A DNA stretch of 64,000 bases from Thalassotalea sp. G2M2-11 (GCF_017168195.1 NZ_JADNYL010000004.1:248001-312000); one strand, 5' to 3'; numbered from the stretch's first letter, positions 46,042 to 55,708 are shown. Numbers and translations: made by a program. The notes: generated from the letters alone by a model not told the origin.

Positions 46042-47258
46042 TTGGCTATTTTCATCGGCTGTAGGCGTGCATAAGTACAACTGCGCCATAGCCACTCAAA
46101 TGGTCCAAAACGAAAGCGATTCATCCAAAATGTCGAAAATGCAATTTGGAATATCCAGATGGCAAATACCACCAGTATTTGTGTGGTGCGATCCACTGTG
46201 CCATACAAGCCCAAGCCCCAACCATAAAAAATAAAACCACAAATAATTGTATGAGAAAGGTAATTAGTTAATGCCATTCTGCCTACATTTGCTAATGCAT
46301 TTTTGACTTTAGGCAAAGCATTTGAGCGGCAAAAAATCACTAATAACGCCATATAAGCATATGCGACTAATAAGCTGCCCCAATAATTAAATTGTGAGCC
46401 AATGAACATGCTTTCTAATTGCCAATTGGCAGTAAAATTTAACTGATTGCCATACACTATTAGACTTAAGCCAGTCGCCAATGCTAAAACGGCGGTTATT
46501 GTTAACGATGAATTGGAATAGCGTTTACCAAAAAAATCCATTTTGAAACAGGCCATACCAATTAGCATGATACCTATGACACGCGTCAGATAAAAAGGCA
46601 GGTTAGCTTGCATTTCAGCCGCCATTGCATGACGTTTGTCCATTTGATCAAGCCAAGAAGATTGATACGCTAACATATCTTGTTTGATGGCTTCGGCCGT
46701 TGGCGACCAGAAGTGCTGCATTTTTTCCAGATCAGCTGCCTCCCAATAAGGCAAGCTAGCACCCGCCGCATACATGATTAATGAGCATAATGTGATTAAG
46801 AAAAAACCTAAAATAATTAAAAAGCGTGGAGACTTATGACGAGCCGTGTAGGCAATCATACCGCCAATGGCATACGCAAAAAGGATATCACCATACCAAA
46901 GTAAATAAGCATGCATCAGCCCTGCAACCGCTAAAATTCCCATTCTTTTATAATGAATTGCGGTTGGATTTCCTTGCTTGCTAGTGACATTATTCGCCAT
47001 TAAGACAATACCTGCACCAAACAATAGTGAAAAGAGCGTCATAAACTTTTGATCGGCAAACAAGTGCGATAAGTAGTAAACGTAGAAGTTTGCCCCGGTT
47101 AAGTCACCGAATACAAGAGGGTTACTATACGTAGAAAAAATCATTGAAAAAGACTGGATATTCATAATTAAAATACCGAGCAATGCTACGCCCCGTATAA
47201 TGTCTATGGTAACTATCCTTTCGGATTCGTTAATAGGCTGAGTTAGTGTTGTTGTCAT
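46038..47258 (-). CDS. DUF418 family membrane protein
   Basis: A 406-aa polytopic inner-membrane protein with the DUF418 signatures: IDIIRGVALLGILIMNIQSF at the N-terminus, LFSLLFGAG in the second loop and a C-terminal FRFGPFEWLWRSCTY. About ten membrane segments. Related to acyltransferase-3-like transporters; function unknown. The C-terminal four bases overlap the thiDE stop on the opposite strand. A second DUF418 gene lies on the other side of letAB. Confidence 0.9.
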   Translation of the reverse strand: MTTTLTQPINESERIVTIDIIRGVALLGILIMNIQSFSMIFSTYSNPLVFGDLTGANFYVYYLSHLFADQKFMTLFSLLFGAGIVLMANNVTSKQGNPTAIHYKRMGILAVAGLMHAYLLWYGDILFAYAIGGMIAYTARHKSPRFLIILGFFLITLCSLIMYAAGASLPYWEAADLEKMQHFWSPTAEAIKQDMLAYQSSWLDQMDKRHAMAAEMQANLPFYLTRVIGIMLIGMACFKMDFFGKRYSNSSLTITAVLALATGLSLIVYGNQLNFTANWQLESMFIGSQFNYWGSLLVAYAYMALLVIFCRSNALPKVKNALANVGRMALTNYLSHTIICGFIFYGWGLGLYGTVDRTTQILVVFAIWIFQIAFSTFWMNRFRFGPFEWLWRSCTYARLQPMKIAN

Positions 47259-47425
47259 TTTTTATTCTTATTTTAATGGTTAAAAGGGATGCGAAAGTGC
47301 AAAAAATCAACACGCGCTAGTCAAACTGTATCAAAATGAACCACTTATAACTTAATAAAATTGCATCTAAATGTAAACATAATGTAAGTTAACGGGTGTT
47401 TTATTTTGGCTCCCCTTTATTCTGA

Positions 47426-50400
47426 CTATTGTTTTAACTGAATTTTAGGGCTCCATGCTAACCAGCTTGCTTTGGGTTGCGCGTATAAGACAAAACGGTT
47501 TAATTGTTGCTTCTTGTCAATTGAACTGGCAGGAGCTGGCGTTGCAAAAGCAATACCGCCGGTTAAGATGTTTTCGATTGACTCTGCTTTTAATTCGATA
47601 CCTGAAAAAAAGCCTGCCTCAAGTTCAAAGCCGCTGACTCGCCAAAACTTACTGTCAGGAGAAACTAATGCTCGATAGCGTTCGGCAATATTAATAAAAA
47701 TGTCTACCTGATCAGCAGATTCAGCTAAATCAATACCAATTACTTTGCCAACCAGCACTTGTCGATACATCACCGGAACTCCCACTTTTATCGCCCCTAA
47801 TTGTTGGGCCGATAATGTTAAGTTCAAACCATAACTTAATGAGGATATTGCGGGAGGAAGATCGAGTGCTTGGAAGTGTGTTTGTTGTTCGCCATTGCCT
47901 GGCAGGGCTTGGATAGTTGTACCTGCTAATATTTGCTTCACGGAGGAAGGATTTATCAGATTTAATTTTGGGCTGCTATGCCAAAATTGACTGCCACTTA
48001 CCGCAAAATGTCGGTAATCATCGGCAAGATAGCCGTAAGCTGTTGCTCCTACACCTTGTTTATCAAGGGCTATGCGCTCAATATGCCCGATGGTTTGCCC
48101 GTGAAATTTGATTAACTGCTCAGCGGCTAAGTCTTGGATATCATTGAAATGAATACTAATGGCGGTTCCTGCTTTTTCTGCTTGTTGCTGATTGGCAAAT
48201 AAGTGGAAAATTTGCCCTTCATCAACCGGAGGTTGCGAGGTAAATTGTTTTGGAGTAAAGAAGCTTAAGCCACCTTTTAAAATAGTATCTAGGCTGTCAG
48301 CTTGTACCGAAATTTGATTTAAACTCCCTTTCACACGAATACCGCTGGTATTATAAAAGCGCGTGTAGTGATTCACTAAGTGTTGATACTGCGCATCAAT
48401 GGTGAGCGTGATGGTCACTTTTTCGCCATTTGAGTTCAGTGCTAAACTGTCAATTTGGCCCACTTCAATGCCTTTAACATTAATGGTGCTACCGGGTAAA
48501 AGACCATAACTTCGATCAGCAGTTAAAGTAAGTTGTAAGCCCTTGGCACTGAGATGTTTCGCCCTCGGAGCACTTGCCAAAGTAAACTCAGTTTTTTTCT
48601 CGCCACCGCCACTATTAACTAGGATATAACTACCATTGAACCACATGCTGGCATCGGTAATATTTACTAGCGATAATCGCGGGTTAACTAAAGTAAAATG
48701 CGTATTTTCACGCAAAATGTCTTGGTATTGATCAAAGATACCGACATTTAATTTTTTATGTTGGCTTTCCTTGATGATGTGGTGTACCTCACCGATTAAT
48801 TGTCCTTGGTGGAACAGTTTAGTACCAATATCTACGTTAGCGTTTAACTGAGCCAGTATGGTTAACTTAAGGTGCTGCATTGCTTGTGTTTGGTTAAGCG
48901 CTAGAGCGAAGGTATCGCCATTTATCGCATCTTGTTCGGTATCACCACGATTAAATGCAATTGCGCCATTAAGCGCACTTTGTAATGAGTGAGTTTGTAG
49001 CTTAATTCCCGTCAAATCAGCAGATACCTGTACGCCGCTCATTTGCCAAAACTGACTGCTTTTTGAGACAAGATGTTGAAATTGCTCTTTAATATGAATG
49101 TGAATTTGTGGGCTGTCCGTACTCGAATATGCAATGGCTTGTATGGAACCTACTTTTTGTTGCTGGTAATAAATGCCCGTACCAACCTTTAATGAGGCAA
49201 TATCGTTAGTTGTTAGTGTTAAGTGTAATCCAGGTGTTTCATACGGGTACGGCGGTTGTTGATTATAGACAGTAAAGTGATTGGTTAATTCTCCTTTGGT
49301 TGCTGGGCGTATGCCAATATAAGGGCCAGTCAGTATACTTTGCATATTGCTAGTCCCCGTTAAATTAAGCTTAGGTGTCATAACAAAAAACTGAGCGTCA
49401 GTTGTTAAGTATGGGGTTAACCGAGGATTGATTAATGCTCGCGCAATTATTTTTCCTGTGTTTGCATTAATGTCGTCAACTGTCAATATTTTACCTACGG
49501 TTAAGCCATGCAACCGGATTGGGGCACCATTATCAATTCCGGCATCCATATTGAGGGTGAGTGAAATAAGATATCCCATCTGGGCGCTTTGAAAACCATC
49601 GTGCAGAATATATTTTTTCTCTGGTTGATAGTCAGTTGAATTTGCTTTTTTTATCGGATTATCAAAAGCGATCCCACCAGAAATCATGGTTGAGAGCGAT
49701 TCGGTTTGAATATTAACCCCAGCGGTAAGTGAGCCAGAGATCTCGATACCACTCGAGTGCCAAAAACGAGTGTCAGCATTCACCAAATGGGCGTATTCAG
49801 GTTCGATAAAAACACCAATTTCCACTTTGTCGCTTTCTGATGAATATTTAAAACCTGAAACCCGACCAACGGTAATTTGTTTGAAGGTTACCAAAGAATC
49901 TTTATTTAAAGAGCCTAATTGATTGGCTTCTAAGGTGATGTGTAAGCCTTTGGTCGACATATCAAGCATGGGAGGTTCTTTAATGGCAACAAAGTGGCGT
50001 TTGGGTACTCCTTGAGAGTGAATATCGGGCTGAATATTGATATAGCTGCCTGAAAATAACGTCTCTAAACCACTGACCCCTTGAAATGAGACATCGGCAG
50101 TGACATACCAGAATAAGGTATTATCCGTTAGCATGTTGCTGGCGTTAGCGATCATCTCAACTTCTACTATGATACTTTGTAAGTCCTCACTGACCTCTAC
50201 ACCTCGCACAATACCAGCGGTTAATCCCTTATATTTCACTTCTGTTTTGCCGACAACTATGCCACGGGCATTATCAAATTGAACGGTGATCATGGTGCCT
50301 TGCTCTTGATAGGCTTTGATTAACAGCCAAGCACCAAAAATTAACGCGATTGCGGGTACTAGCCAGATAGCTGATACACCTTGCTTACGTTGCACTAGCG

Positions 50401-50434
50401 CTTTTGGTGGTTCCGAACTGCTTGGCTTAGACAT
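47426..50434 (-). CDS. letB: LetB-like protein with eight MCE domains
   Basis: A 1002-aa inner-membrane-anchored MlaD/MCE protein of the LetB/YebT/PqiB family, which forms a hollow tube across the periplasm for lipid transport. One N-terminal membrane helix (VSAIWLVPAIALIFGAWLLI), then by eye eight MCE repeats, starting ITVQFDNARGI, LHITLEANQL, ISLTLNMDAG, LHLTLTTNDI, LKLTILAQLN, LQLTLTADRS, ISIHFNDIQD and LNLTLSAQQL. E. coli LetB has seven in 877 aa. The start is the ATG at 50432-50434 with AAGGA upstream; it overlaps the letA 3' segment by eight bases. Confidence 0.9.
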   Translation of the reverse strand: MSKPSSSEPPKALVQRKQGVSAIWLVPAIALIFGAWLLIKAYQEQGTMITVQFDNARGIVVGKTEVKYKGLTAGIVRGVEVSEDLQSIIVEVEMIANASNMLTDNTLFWYVTADVSFQGVSGLETLFSGSYINIQPDIHSQGVPKRHFVAIKEPPMLDMSTKGLHITLEANQLGSLNKDSLVTFKQITVGRVSGFKYSSESDKVEIGVFIEPEYAHLVNADTRFWHSSGIEISGSLTAGVNIQTESLSTMISGGIAFDNPIKKANSTDYQPEKKYILHDGFQSAQMGYLISLTLNMDAGIDNGAPIRLHGLTVGKILTVDDINANTGKIIARALINPRLTPYLTTDAQFFVMTPKLNLTGTSNMQSILTGPYIGIRPATKGELTNHFTVYNQQPPYPYETPGLHLTLTTNDIASLKVGTGIYYQQQKVGSIQAIAYSSTDSPQIHIHIKEQFQHLVSKSSQFWQMSGVQVSADLTGIKLQTHSLQSALNGAIAFNRGDTEQDAINGDTFALALNQTQAMQHLKLTILAQLNANVDIGTKLFHQGQLIGEVHHIIKESQHKKLNVGIFDQYQDILRENTHFTLVNPRLSLVNITDASMWFNGSYILVNSGGGEKKTEFTLASAPRAKHLSAKGLQLTLTADRSYGLLPGSTINVKGIEVGQIDSLALNSNGEKVTITLTIDAQYQHLVNHYTRFYNTSGIRVKGSLNQISVQADSLDTILKGGLSFFTPKQFTSQPPVDEGQIFHLFANQQQAEKAGTAISIHFNDIQDLAAEQLIKFHGQTIGHIERIALDKQGVGATAYGYLADDYRHFAVSGSQFWHSSPKLNLINPSSVKQILAGTTIQALPGNGEQQTHFQALDLPPAISSLSYGLNLTLSAQQLGAIKVGVPVMYRQVLVGKVIGIDLAESADQVDIFINIAERYRALVSPDSKFWRVSGFELEAGFFSGIELKAESIENILTGGIAFATPAPASSIDKKQQLNRFVLYAQPKASWLAWSPKIQLKQ

Positions 50435-51074
50435 GGATGTTCCTTCGTTCAATATCCCAAAGTAGGCGAACATCAAAACTGTGAGCTGCCAACATAGTAA
50501 ATATCACCATTAAGGCAAAATAACTTAAGCCTGCTGCTGCTTCAATGGAGCTAAAGAAGCCTAAATTAACCAGTGCTGCCATGATGGTAACGACAAATAC
50601 ATCTAGCATGGACCATGGACCTAACCACTCTATCATGCGATAAAATTGACTTTGTTTTGTGCGTGAAATATTGGAATATCGTCGTGTATTATATAGTAGG
50701 AAGAATAGCCCAATAATTTTAATAAAAGGAATAATAAAACTGGCAAGAAAAATAACCGCAGCAATAGGGTAAAGGCCATTTTTAACTAAGGTTACGATAC
50801 CGGTTAAAATGGTATTTGCTTCAGGTACTCCCATTTTATAAATCAGCATGATCGGGTAAATATTTGCAGGAATAAACATCAGCAATGCCGCGATAGTCCA
50901 TGCTAATGTCAGCTGTTGACTATGTGATTTTCTAAAAGATAACTGTGTATGACAGCGAGCACACCTTGCATTTGGCTGAGCAAGGTAATTGAGCTTTTGA
51001 CAGCATGGACATGAGCTTAAGCCCAGTTTACTCGCGCGATATAGCAAGGGCTTGCTCCATTTTTTCCCAGACAT
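50427..51074 (-). CDS. letA: LetA/PqiA-like membrane protein, C-terminal half (frame-split)
   Basis: A 215-aa segment equal to the second half of LetA/YebS. It has a zinc ribbon (SSCPCCQKL...ARCARCH) and four membrane helices, ending LLWDIERR. The apparent ATG (51072-51074) lies inside the preceding frame and has no ribosome site. The first residues (MSGKKWSK) are the other-frame reading of the linker, and removing one base from the A6 run at 51060-51065 would join both halves as one LetA of about 420 aa. So this is probably not an independent gene. Confidence 0.8.
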   Translation of the reverse strand: MSGKKWSKPLLYRASKLGLSSCPCCQKLNYLAQPNARCARCHTQLSFRKSHSQQLTLAWTIAALLMFIPANIYPIMLIYKMGVPEANTILTGIVTLVKNGLYPIAAVIFLASFIIPFIKIIGLFFLLYNTRRYSNISRTKQSQFYRMIEWLGPWSMLDVFVVTIMAALVNLGFFSSIEAAAGLSYFALMVIFTMLAAHSFDVRLLWDIERRNIHV

Positions 51075-51663
51075 AGTGATGATCTAACGTACTGGTAATT
51101 AAGGTTGAACATAATAGCAGTAAAAATAGGCTGATTAATCCGCTACCTATGGTTAACGTTGCCATGGTCAGTAATTTATAAATAGAGATAATGACACCAA
51201 GAAAAAATACTTGCGTCATCCCCCAGTGATCTAATTGATGATAAGAGCGGAAGAAGGTTAATAAACTGGGGGTGATCTGTTGTCGTTTTAATTGTAAAGA
51301 GAGATAAAATGTCGAGAATAAGCGTACCAAGGGCACGGCTAAGGTAAAGATAAACACACAAAAAGCGACTAAGTAAAACTCATCTTCAATCAACAGCAAA
51401 ATACTCTGTAGCAAAGAAACTTCGTTATAAACACCTAAGGCCCTAATGCTGAGTAAAGGTAAAGTGATAGCGGGAATATAGATTAACAACCCTGCGGTTG
51501 AAATAGCTAAAGTGCGCTCTATTGATTGCTTTTTTCGAGAAAATAAGGTGGCACCACAGCACGGACAAATTGCACTTTCACCTGGTGAAATTGGTGGCAA
51601 AACCGATAGCGTGTCACACTTTAAGCAAGCAACCCAATTGTGAGGGGGATAACATGAATTCAT
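51028..51663 (-). CDS. letA: LetA/PqiA-like membrane protein, N-terminal half (frame-split)
   Basis: A 211-aa segment with a zinc ribbon (VACLKCDTL...CPCCGATLF) and four membrane helices (STAGLLIYIPAITLPLL and onward), the first half of the LetA/YebS family that feeds lipids to LetB. It ends YVWEKMEQALAISRE, where the homologous fold expects a linker into the second half. The frame changes by one base at the A6 run (51060-51065). Either a real frameshift, transcript slippage, a sequencing error, or two genuine genes; I favour a single broken or miscalled letA. Confidence 0.82.
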   Translation of the reverse strand: MNSCYPPHNWVACLKCDTLSVLPPISPGESAICPCCGATLFSRKKQSIERTLAISTAGLLIYIPAITLPLLSIRALGVYNEVSLLQSILLLIEDEFYLVAFCVFIFTLAVPLVRLFSTFYLSLQLKRQQITPSLLTFFRSYHQLDHWGMTQVFFLGVIISIYKLLTMATLTIGSGLISLFLLLLCSTLITSTLDHHYVWEKMEQALAISRE

Positions 51664-51713
51664 ATTCTAAGTGTAAGATAAGATGACATTTTCGCCATTA
51701 ATTTTACGCAAAA

Positions 51714-51737
51714 AAAAAGCAGCATCATGCTGCTTTT
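51714..51737 (-). terminator. bidirectional terminator between DUF418 and letA
   Basis: AAAAGCAGCA (51715-51724), TCA loop, TGCTGCTTTT (51728-51737), flanked by A and T runs. It ends the minus-strand DUF418 gene at 51758. Confidence 0.85.
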
Positions 51738-51757
51738 TACTTGGGCTTTTACTGGCA

Positions 51758-53356
51758 CTAGCTTGGGGAATGATGAGCCGTTAAGTTAGCTTTATCTGTT
51801 CTTTCTGCTAGTAAGGGTTGCCACTTTAAATAGGTCACAGAGCGCCATAGCCATTCTAATGGGCCGAAACGGAAATAGCTTAACCAAAGATGACAGAATA
51901 TTGTCTGCGCGAATAAAATACCAACAACAATCAACACTTGTTCACCACGGGCTATTTGCTCAAATTGTCCGCCTGCATAACCATAGAAAATACTGGTTAA
52001 AATTATTGAGTGACTAATATAGTTTGTTAATGCCATTTTCCCTAAAGGAGCTAACCAGGCAAAAGCCTTTAAAAACCATGATTTTAGGGACAATTTAACA
52101 AACAGGCCGATGTAACCAAAACACAAAAGATATTGACCATAGAAGAAAATGTTATTGCCTGCTATTTGTAATATCTGTGTTTGTTTCGCGGCGGGATGAA
52201 GCGCAATAAAGACGCCACATAAATTCATGATCACACCTAAAATTAAGCCGCCATAACACAGCAAGTTAAATAGACCTTTGTTTGCTTCAGGGTTCTCAAG
52301 CTTTTTACTGGCAACTAACCAATAACCGATCATAAATAAAGGTAAGCTGATAATAAATGCCATGATGGGGGTTTTAGCTAATTCGCCGATGGCATGTTTT
52401 GTGCGGTATTGAGTGACCTGCCAATAACTGGCTTGTGAGAGAATTAAGCTTTCTTTTCGTAATGCAATGGCTTGTTCTTTTTTTCGTTCAAAGCGCTTTT
52501 CAACTCGCGTTGCAATAGACTCTTCATCGCTTTCTGCAACTTGTTCATCGTCAGCGTTACTGACATCAGTTGTTTCAGTTGTGCTTATTTGTTCGTTATT
52601 TTCTGTCTCGGTAGTCGCTTGTTCATCTACAGTAATCGACTCTTCAACGGGTTCTTGGTCAGCAGCTAAAGCATCTTCTAAAGTAATTGATAAATATTCA
52701 TCGCTTTGTTTAAAGGCATCGAGTTTCTCTTGTGTTTGACGTAGCACTTCAGCGCGTTCTTGCCAGTTGGTTTCTATGGTTGGGCTAGTGTGGGAGACAC
52801 CATAGTAAATTGAAAAACTGCTCGCAATAATGATAGGCAGAATAATAATGGCTAAGCCTGTTTTGAGAAAGGCTTGAGGATGATTGAATTTTGCTAATCG
52901 CTTAGTACGAAGTAACAAAATAAAACCAAGCAATAACATACCACCAGCGGCATAATCATGGAGAATATCTCCTCCCCAGAAAAAGATCATATGCGCCATA
53001 CCAATGACGAACAAGGCAAGCATCCTACGAGTAAACCATGCGCCAAATGGACGGTCTGCTTTTTGCGCATTAATCAGCATAACGGCAAAGCCCATACCAA
53101 AAAGTACAGAGAACAGTTTGTAAAATTTACCTTCGATAAATACTTTGATTAACCAGCTTGCTCCCCAATCAATACCTGTTTGGCTATGGTCAAACATCAT
53201 AAGTGAAGAGATTGGTCGGTTAAACCATTCAATGTTCATAAAAATAATACCGACGAGGGCAAACCCTCGCAAAAGATCCATGACTTGGATACGATCTTTG
53301 CTGGTAATGGGTTGCAAAGGCTGTGTGTGATTTGTTTGATATTCCGAGGCACTCAT
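51758..53356 (-). CDS. DUF418 family membrane protein with acidic insert
   Basis: A 532-aa polytopic protein with the DUF418 marks VMDLLRGFALVGIIFMNIEWF, KLFSVLFGMGFAVM and FRFGPLEWLWRSVTYLKW. It is about 125 residues longer than the neighbouring DUF418 protein because of a low-complexity, Glu/Asp/Thr-rich insert around residues 195-300 (EEPVEESIT-like, TTETENNEQ) ending in a basic helix (RVEKRFERKKEQAIALRK), between two membrane segments. The insert should face one side of the membrane as a disordered loop. Function unknown. Confidence 0.88.
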   Translation of the reverse strand: MSASEYQTNHTQPLQPITSKDRIQVMDLLRGFALVGIIFMNIEWFNRPISSLMMFDHSQTGIDWGASWLIKVFIEGKFYKLFSVLFGMGFAVMLINAQKADRPFGAWFTRRMLALFVIGMAHMIFFWGGDILHDYAAGGMLLLGFILLLRTKRLAKFNHPQAFLKTGLAIIILPIIIASSFSIYYGVSHTSPTIETNWQERAEVLRQTQEKLDAFKQSDEYLSITLEDALAADQEPVEESITVDEQATTETENNEQISTTETTDVSNADDEQVAESDEESIATRVEKRFERKKEQAIALRKESLILSQASYWQVTQYRTKHAIGELAKTPIMAFIISLPLFMIGYWLVASKKLENPEANKGLFNLLCYGGLILGVIMNLCGVFIALHPAAKQTQILQIAGNNIFFYGQYLLCFGYIGLFVKLSLKSWFLKAFAWLAPLGKMALTNYISHSIILTSIFYGYAGGQFEQIARGEQVLIVVGILFAQTIFCHLWLSYFRFGPLEWLWRSVTYLKWQPLLAERTDKANLTAHHSPS

Positions 53357-53526
53357 AAGCGCATACCTATTAACTATTGTTTATTGACTATAGTTGGTTA
53401 GCAGTATTTGTACCATTGTTTATCTTATTGAATTTATTGTGTTTTTAATGTTTTTGATTTAATGGAGTAATTAAGTTGTGTGAAATTAACAACTTATCAG
53501 TGAAATTGACGACAAATTTTGCGTAT

Positions 53527-53555
53527 AAAAAAAGCAGCTAAATGCTGCTTTTTTT
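53527..53555 (-). terminator. bidirectional terminator after cytochrome c4
   Basis: A-rich GCAGC (53534-53538), TAAAT loop, GCTGC (53544-53548) with A run before and T run after. On the minus strand it lies 17 bases past the cytochrome stop codon. Confidence 0.85.
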
Positions 53556-53571
53556 GAAGTGGAAACATAAC

Positions 53572-54819
53572 TTATTTTAATGCGGCCATGTAATCAGCTA
53601 AGGCAGCAATATCTTTGTCAGATAACTTAACGGCAATATTACGCATGATGCCATTGTTGTCATTAGCGCGAGTGCCTGAGCGGAATTGTTCAAGTTGAGA
53701 CTTGATGTAAGCTGCACTTTGACCTGCTACGGCAGGGAAGCCCGCTTTATCCATGCCACCACCATTAACGCTATGACAAGCAATACAAGCGCTAATGCCA
53801 CGTTTTGCATCGCCACTTACGTATAATTGTTTACCCGCTGCACTGGTATTCGCAGGCGCTGGTTTCAATGTTTGTGCAGCAAAATAAGCAGCAACATTTT
53901 TAATGTCTTCATCAGATAATGCCGCAGCCATACCCGCCATTACGGCATTGTCACGAACACCAGATTTAAACTCGTGTAATTGCTTTGCTAAGTAAGTTTC
54001 ACTTTGACCGGCTAATGAAGGATAAATAGCAACAGTTGCGTTACCATCAGCGCCGTGACAAGCGATACACGTGGCTGATTTTGCTTTACCAGCATCAACA
54101 TCGCCAGCAAAAGATTTAACCGCTACTTTACCTGCAGAAGCCGCAACCTCACCCACTGCTGATGTATCATCAAAGTAAGCAGCAAGGTTAGCAATATCTG
54201 CATCAGTTAAGTTACCTGACACTTGGTTCATTGACGCATTGTGACGTGATTCAGCTTTGAATGCTTTTAATTGCTTGGCGATATACTCAGGGTGTTGGTT
54301 GGCTAAGTTTGGATTGATTAATACTTTGCTGTTACCTTCTTTACCGTGGCAGTCTACACATGCTGTGATACCGCGTGCTTGGTCGCCGTGTTCATAAAGT
54401 GCTTTACCTGCACTTGCATCAGCAACAGGGGCTGCAGCTACGGTTGCCGTAGGAGCACTAGGGGCTGCACTTTCATCTGCTGCTGCAGTTGCGCCCGCTG
54501 GTGCAGCACCATCACGACCAAAGCTTGCAAAATAAGCTGCAACATCTTGCATATCTTGCTCAGAAAGAGCAGCTGCCATTGGCGCCATTACTGGGTCAGC
54601 ACGATCACCTGCTTTAAATGCTTTTAATTGTTTAACGATATAATCTGCATGTTGGCCTGCCAAGTTGGGATAAGCACCCATAATGCCGATACCATTGGCT
54701 CCATGACAACCTGCACACGTTGCTGCTTTGGTTTTACCTGCTGCAGCATCACCTTCAAACGCATTAGCATGTGACAACATACCTAATCCGATGACAATAG
54801 ACATTAAGACGTTTTTCAT
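53572..54819 (-). CDS. four-haem cytochrome c4-type protein (duplicated)
   Basis: A 415-aa periplasmic cytochrome. Signal peptide (to SHANA), then four CxxCH motifs: CAGCH 35-39, CVDCH 154-158, CIACH 251-255 and CIACH 345-349, each followed by a Met that can be the second ligand (PVMAPM, ASMNQV, AVMAGM, GIMRNI). Domains 1 and 3 resemble each other (GD-AAAGK/GD-VDAGK...), as do 2 and 4 (GKALY/GKQLY...), so a diheme c4 of about 205 aa has duplicated. An Ala/Pro linker (about 104-137) separates domains 1 and 2. Carries electrons to terminal oxidases. The start is the ATG at 54817-54819. Confidence 0.92.
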   Translation of the reverse strand: MKNVLMSIVIGLGMLSHANAFEGDAAAGKTKAATCAGCHGANGIGIMGAYPNLAGQHADYIVKQLKAFKAGDRADPVMAPMAAALSEQDMQDVAAYFASFGRDGAAPAGATAAADESAAPSAPTATVAAAPVADASAGKALYEHGDQARGITACVDCHGKEGNSKVLINPNLANQHPEYIAKQLKAFKAESRHNASMNQVSGNLTDADIANLAAYFDDTSAVGEVAASAGKVAVKSFAGDVDAGKAKSATCIACHGADGNATVAIYPSLAGQSETYLAKQLHEFKSGVRDNAVMAGMAAALSDEDIKNVAAYFAAQTLKPAPANTSAAGKQLYVSGDAKRGISACIACHSVNGGGMDKAGFPAVAGQSAAYIKSQLEQFRSGTRANDNNGIMRNIAVKLSDKDIAALADYMAALK

Positions 54820-54982
54820 GAGTCGCTCTCTGTGTTTTGGCGCTTGAATTGTTGCCAACCAAGCAAATTTTAAAGTTATTGATTAACGCGGCATTTTACA
54901 CGAATACACTAATTATTTAATAGCGCTTAACAAAAAAACACCAAAAAAAGCGTGGTTTTTATTAATTTTGCTCAAAAAGAGA

Positions 54983-54988
54983 TATAAT
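54983..54988 (+). promoter_or_regulatory. -10 box of engB
   Basis: TATAAT 34 bases before the engB start codon, in the gap between the divergent cytochrome and engB genes. No clear -35 box at the standard distance. Confidence 0.5.
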
Positions 54989-55021
54989 CCGCTTTTATGT
55001 TTACCAAGATCGGAAAAAAAA

Positions 55022-55654
55022 TTGTCTACTGATGCTGTTAATTTAAATCGAGCAACCTTTACTATTAGTGCGCCTGATATACGACGCCTACCTGATGATG
55101 CAGGAATCGAGGTGGCGTTTGCTGGTCGCTCAAATGCGGGAAAATCTAGCGCATTAAATGCATTAACCAACCAAAAAAGCTTAGCTCGAACCAGTAAAAC
55201 CCCAGGTAGAACGCAATTGATCAACGTGTTTGAAGTAGGCGATGGTCAACGCTTAGTTGATTTGCCGGGCTATGGTTTTGCCAAAGTACCATTAGAAATG
55301 AAAAAGAAATGGCAAAAAGCCCTTGGTGAATACCTAGAAAAACGCGAAAGCTTGCAAGGGTTAGTGGTGCTGATGGATATTCGTCATCCGCTCAAAGATC
55401 TAGATCGAGATTTAATTGAATGGGCGGCAGATAGTGAGCTGCCAGTGTTAGCCTTATTGACGAAAGCGGATAAGTTATCGCAAGGTAAAGCCAGTGCGGA
55501 AGTATTGAAAGTGAAAAAATCACTGAAAGCACTGAATGCTGACATTAAAGTACAAGCATTTTCATCGTTGAAAAAAACAGGCGTTGAGCAAGCTAACACA
55601 ATTATTTGTCAATGGCTTAGTACCATGGAACAAGCTCCTGTAGACGCAGAGTAA
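55022..55654 (+). CDS. engB: ribosome biogenesis GTPase EngB (YihA/YsxC)
   Basis: A 210-aa P-loop GTPase for assembly of the large ribosomal subunit. G1 is [13 protein letters not shown]2 [11 protein letters not shown]3 DLPGYGF, G4 LLTKADK, G5 FSSLKK. No in-frame ATG precedes the GTPase core, so I take the TTG at 55022 ([14 protein letters not shown]), with GGA eight bases upstream; the resulting length equals the E. coli protein (210). Divergent from cytochrome c4, as in many gammaproteobacteria, and closed by a terminator. Confidence 0.95.
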   Translation: MSTDAVNLNRATFTISAPDIRRLPDDAGIEVAFAGRSNAGKSSALNALTNQKSLARTSKTPGRTQLINVFEVGDGQRLVDLPGYGFAKVPLEMKKKWQKALGEYLEKRESLQGLVVLMDIRHPLKDLDRDLIEWAADSELPVLALLTKADKLSQGKASAEVLKVKKSLKALNADIKVQAFSSLKKTGVEQANTIICQWLSTMEQAPVDAE

Positions 55655-55670
55655 TTTATTCATTTTAAAT

Positions 55671-55708
55671 AAAAATAGGCAACTTATCTGTTGCCTATTT
55701 TTTTTAAG
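55671..55708 (+). terminator. bidirectional terminator between engB and chrA
   Basis: AAAAATAGGCAAC (55671-55683), TTATCT loop, GTTGCCTATTTTT (55690 onward), with T and A runs. The chrA stop codon (55704-55706) lies inside it, so it serves both convergent genes. Confidence 0.9.
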
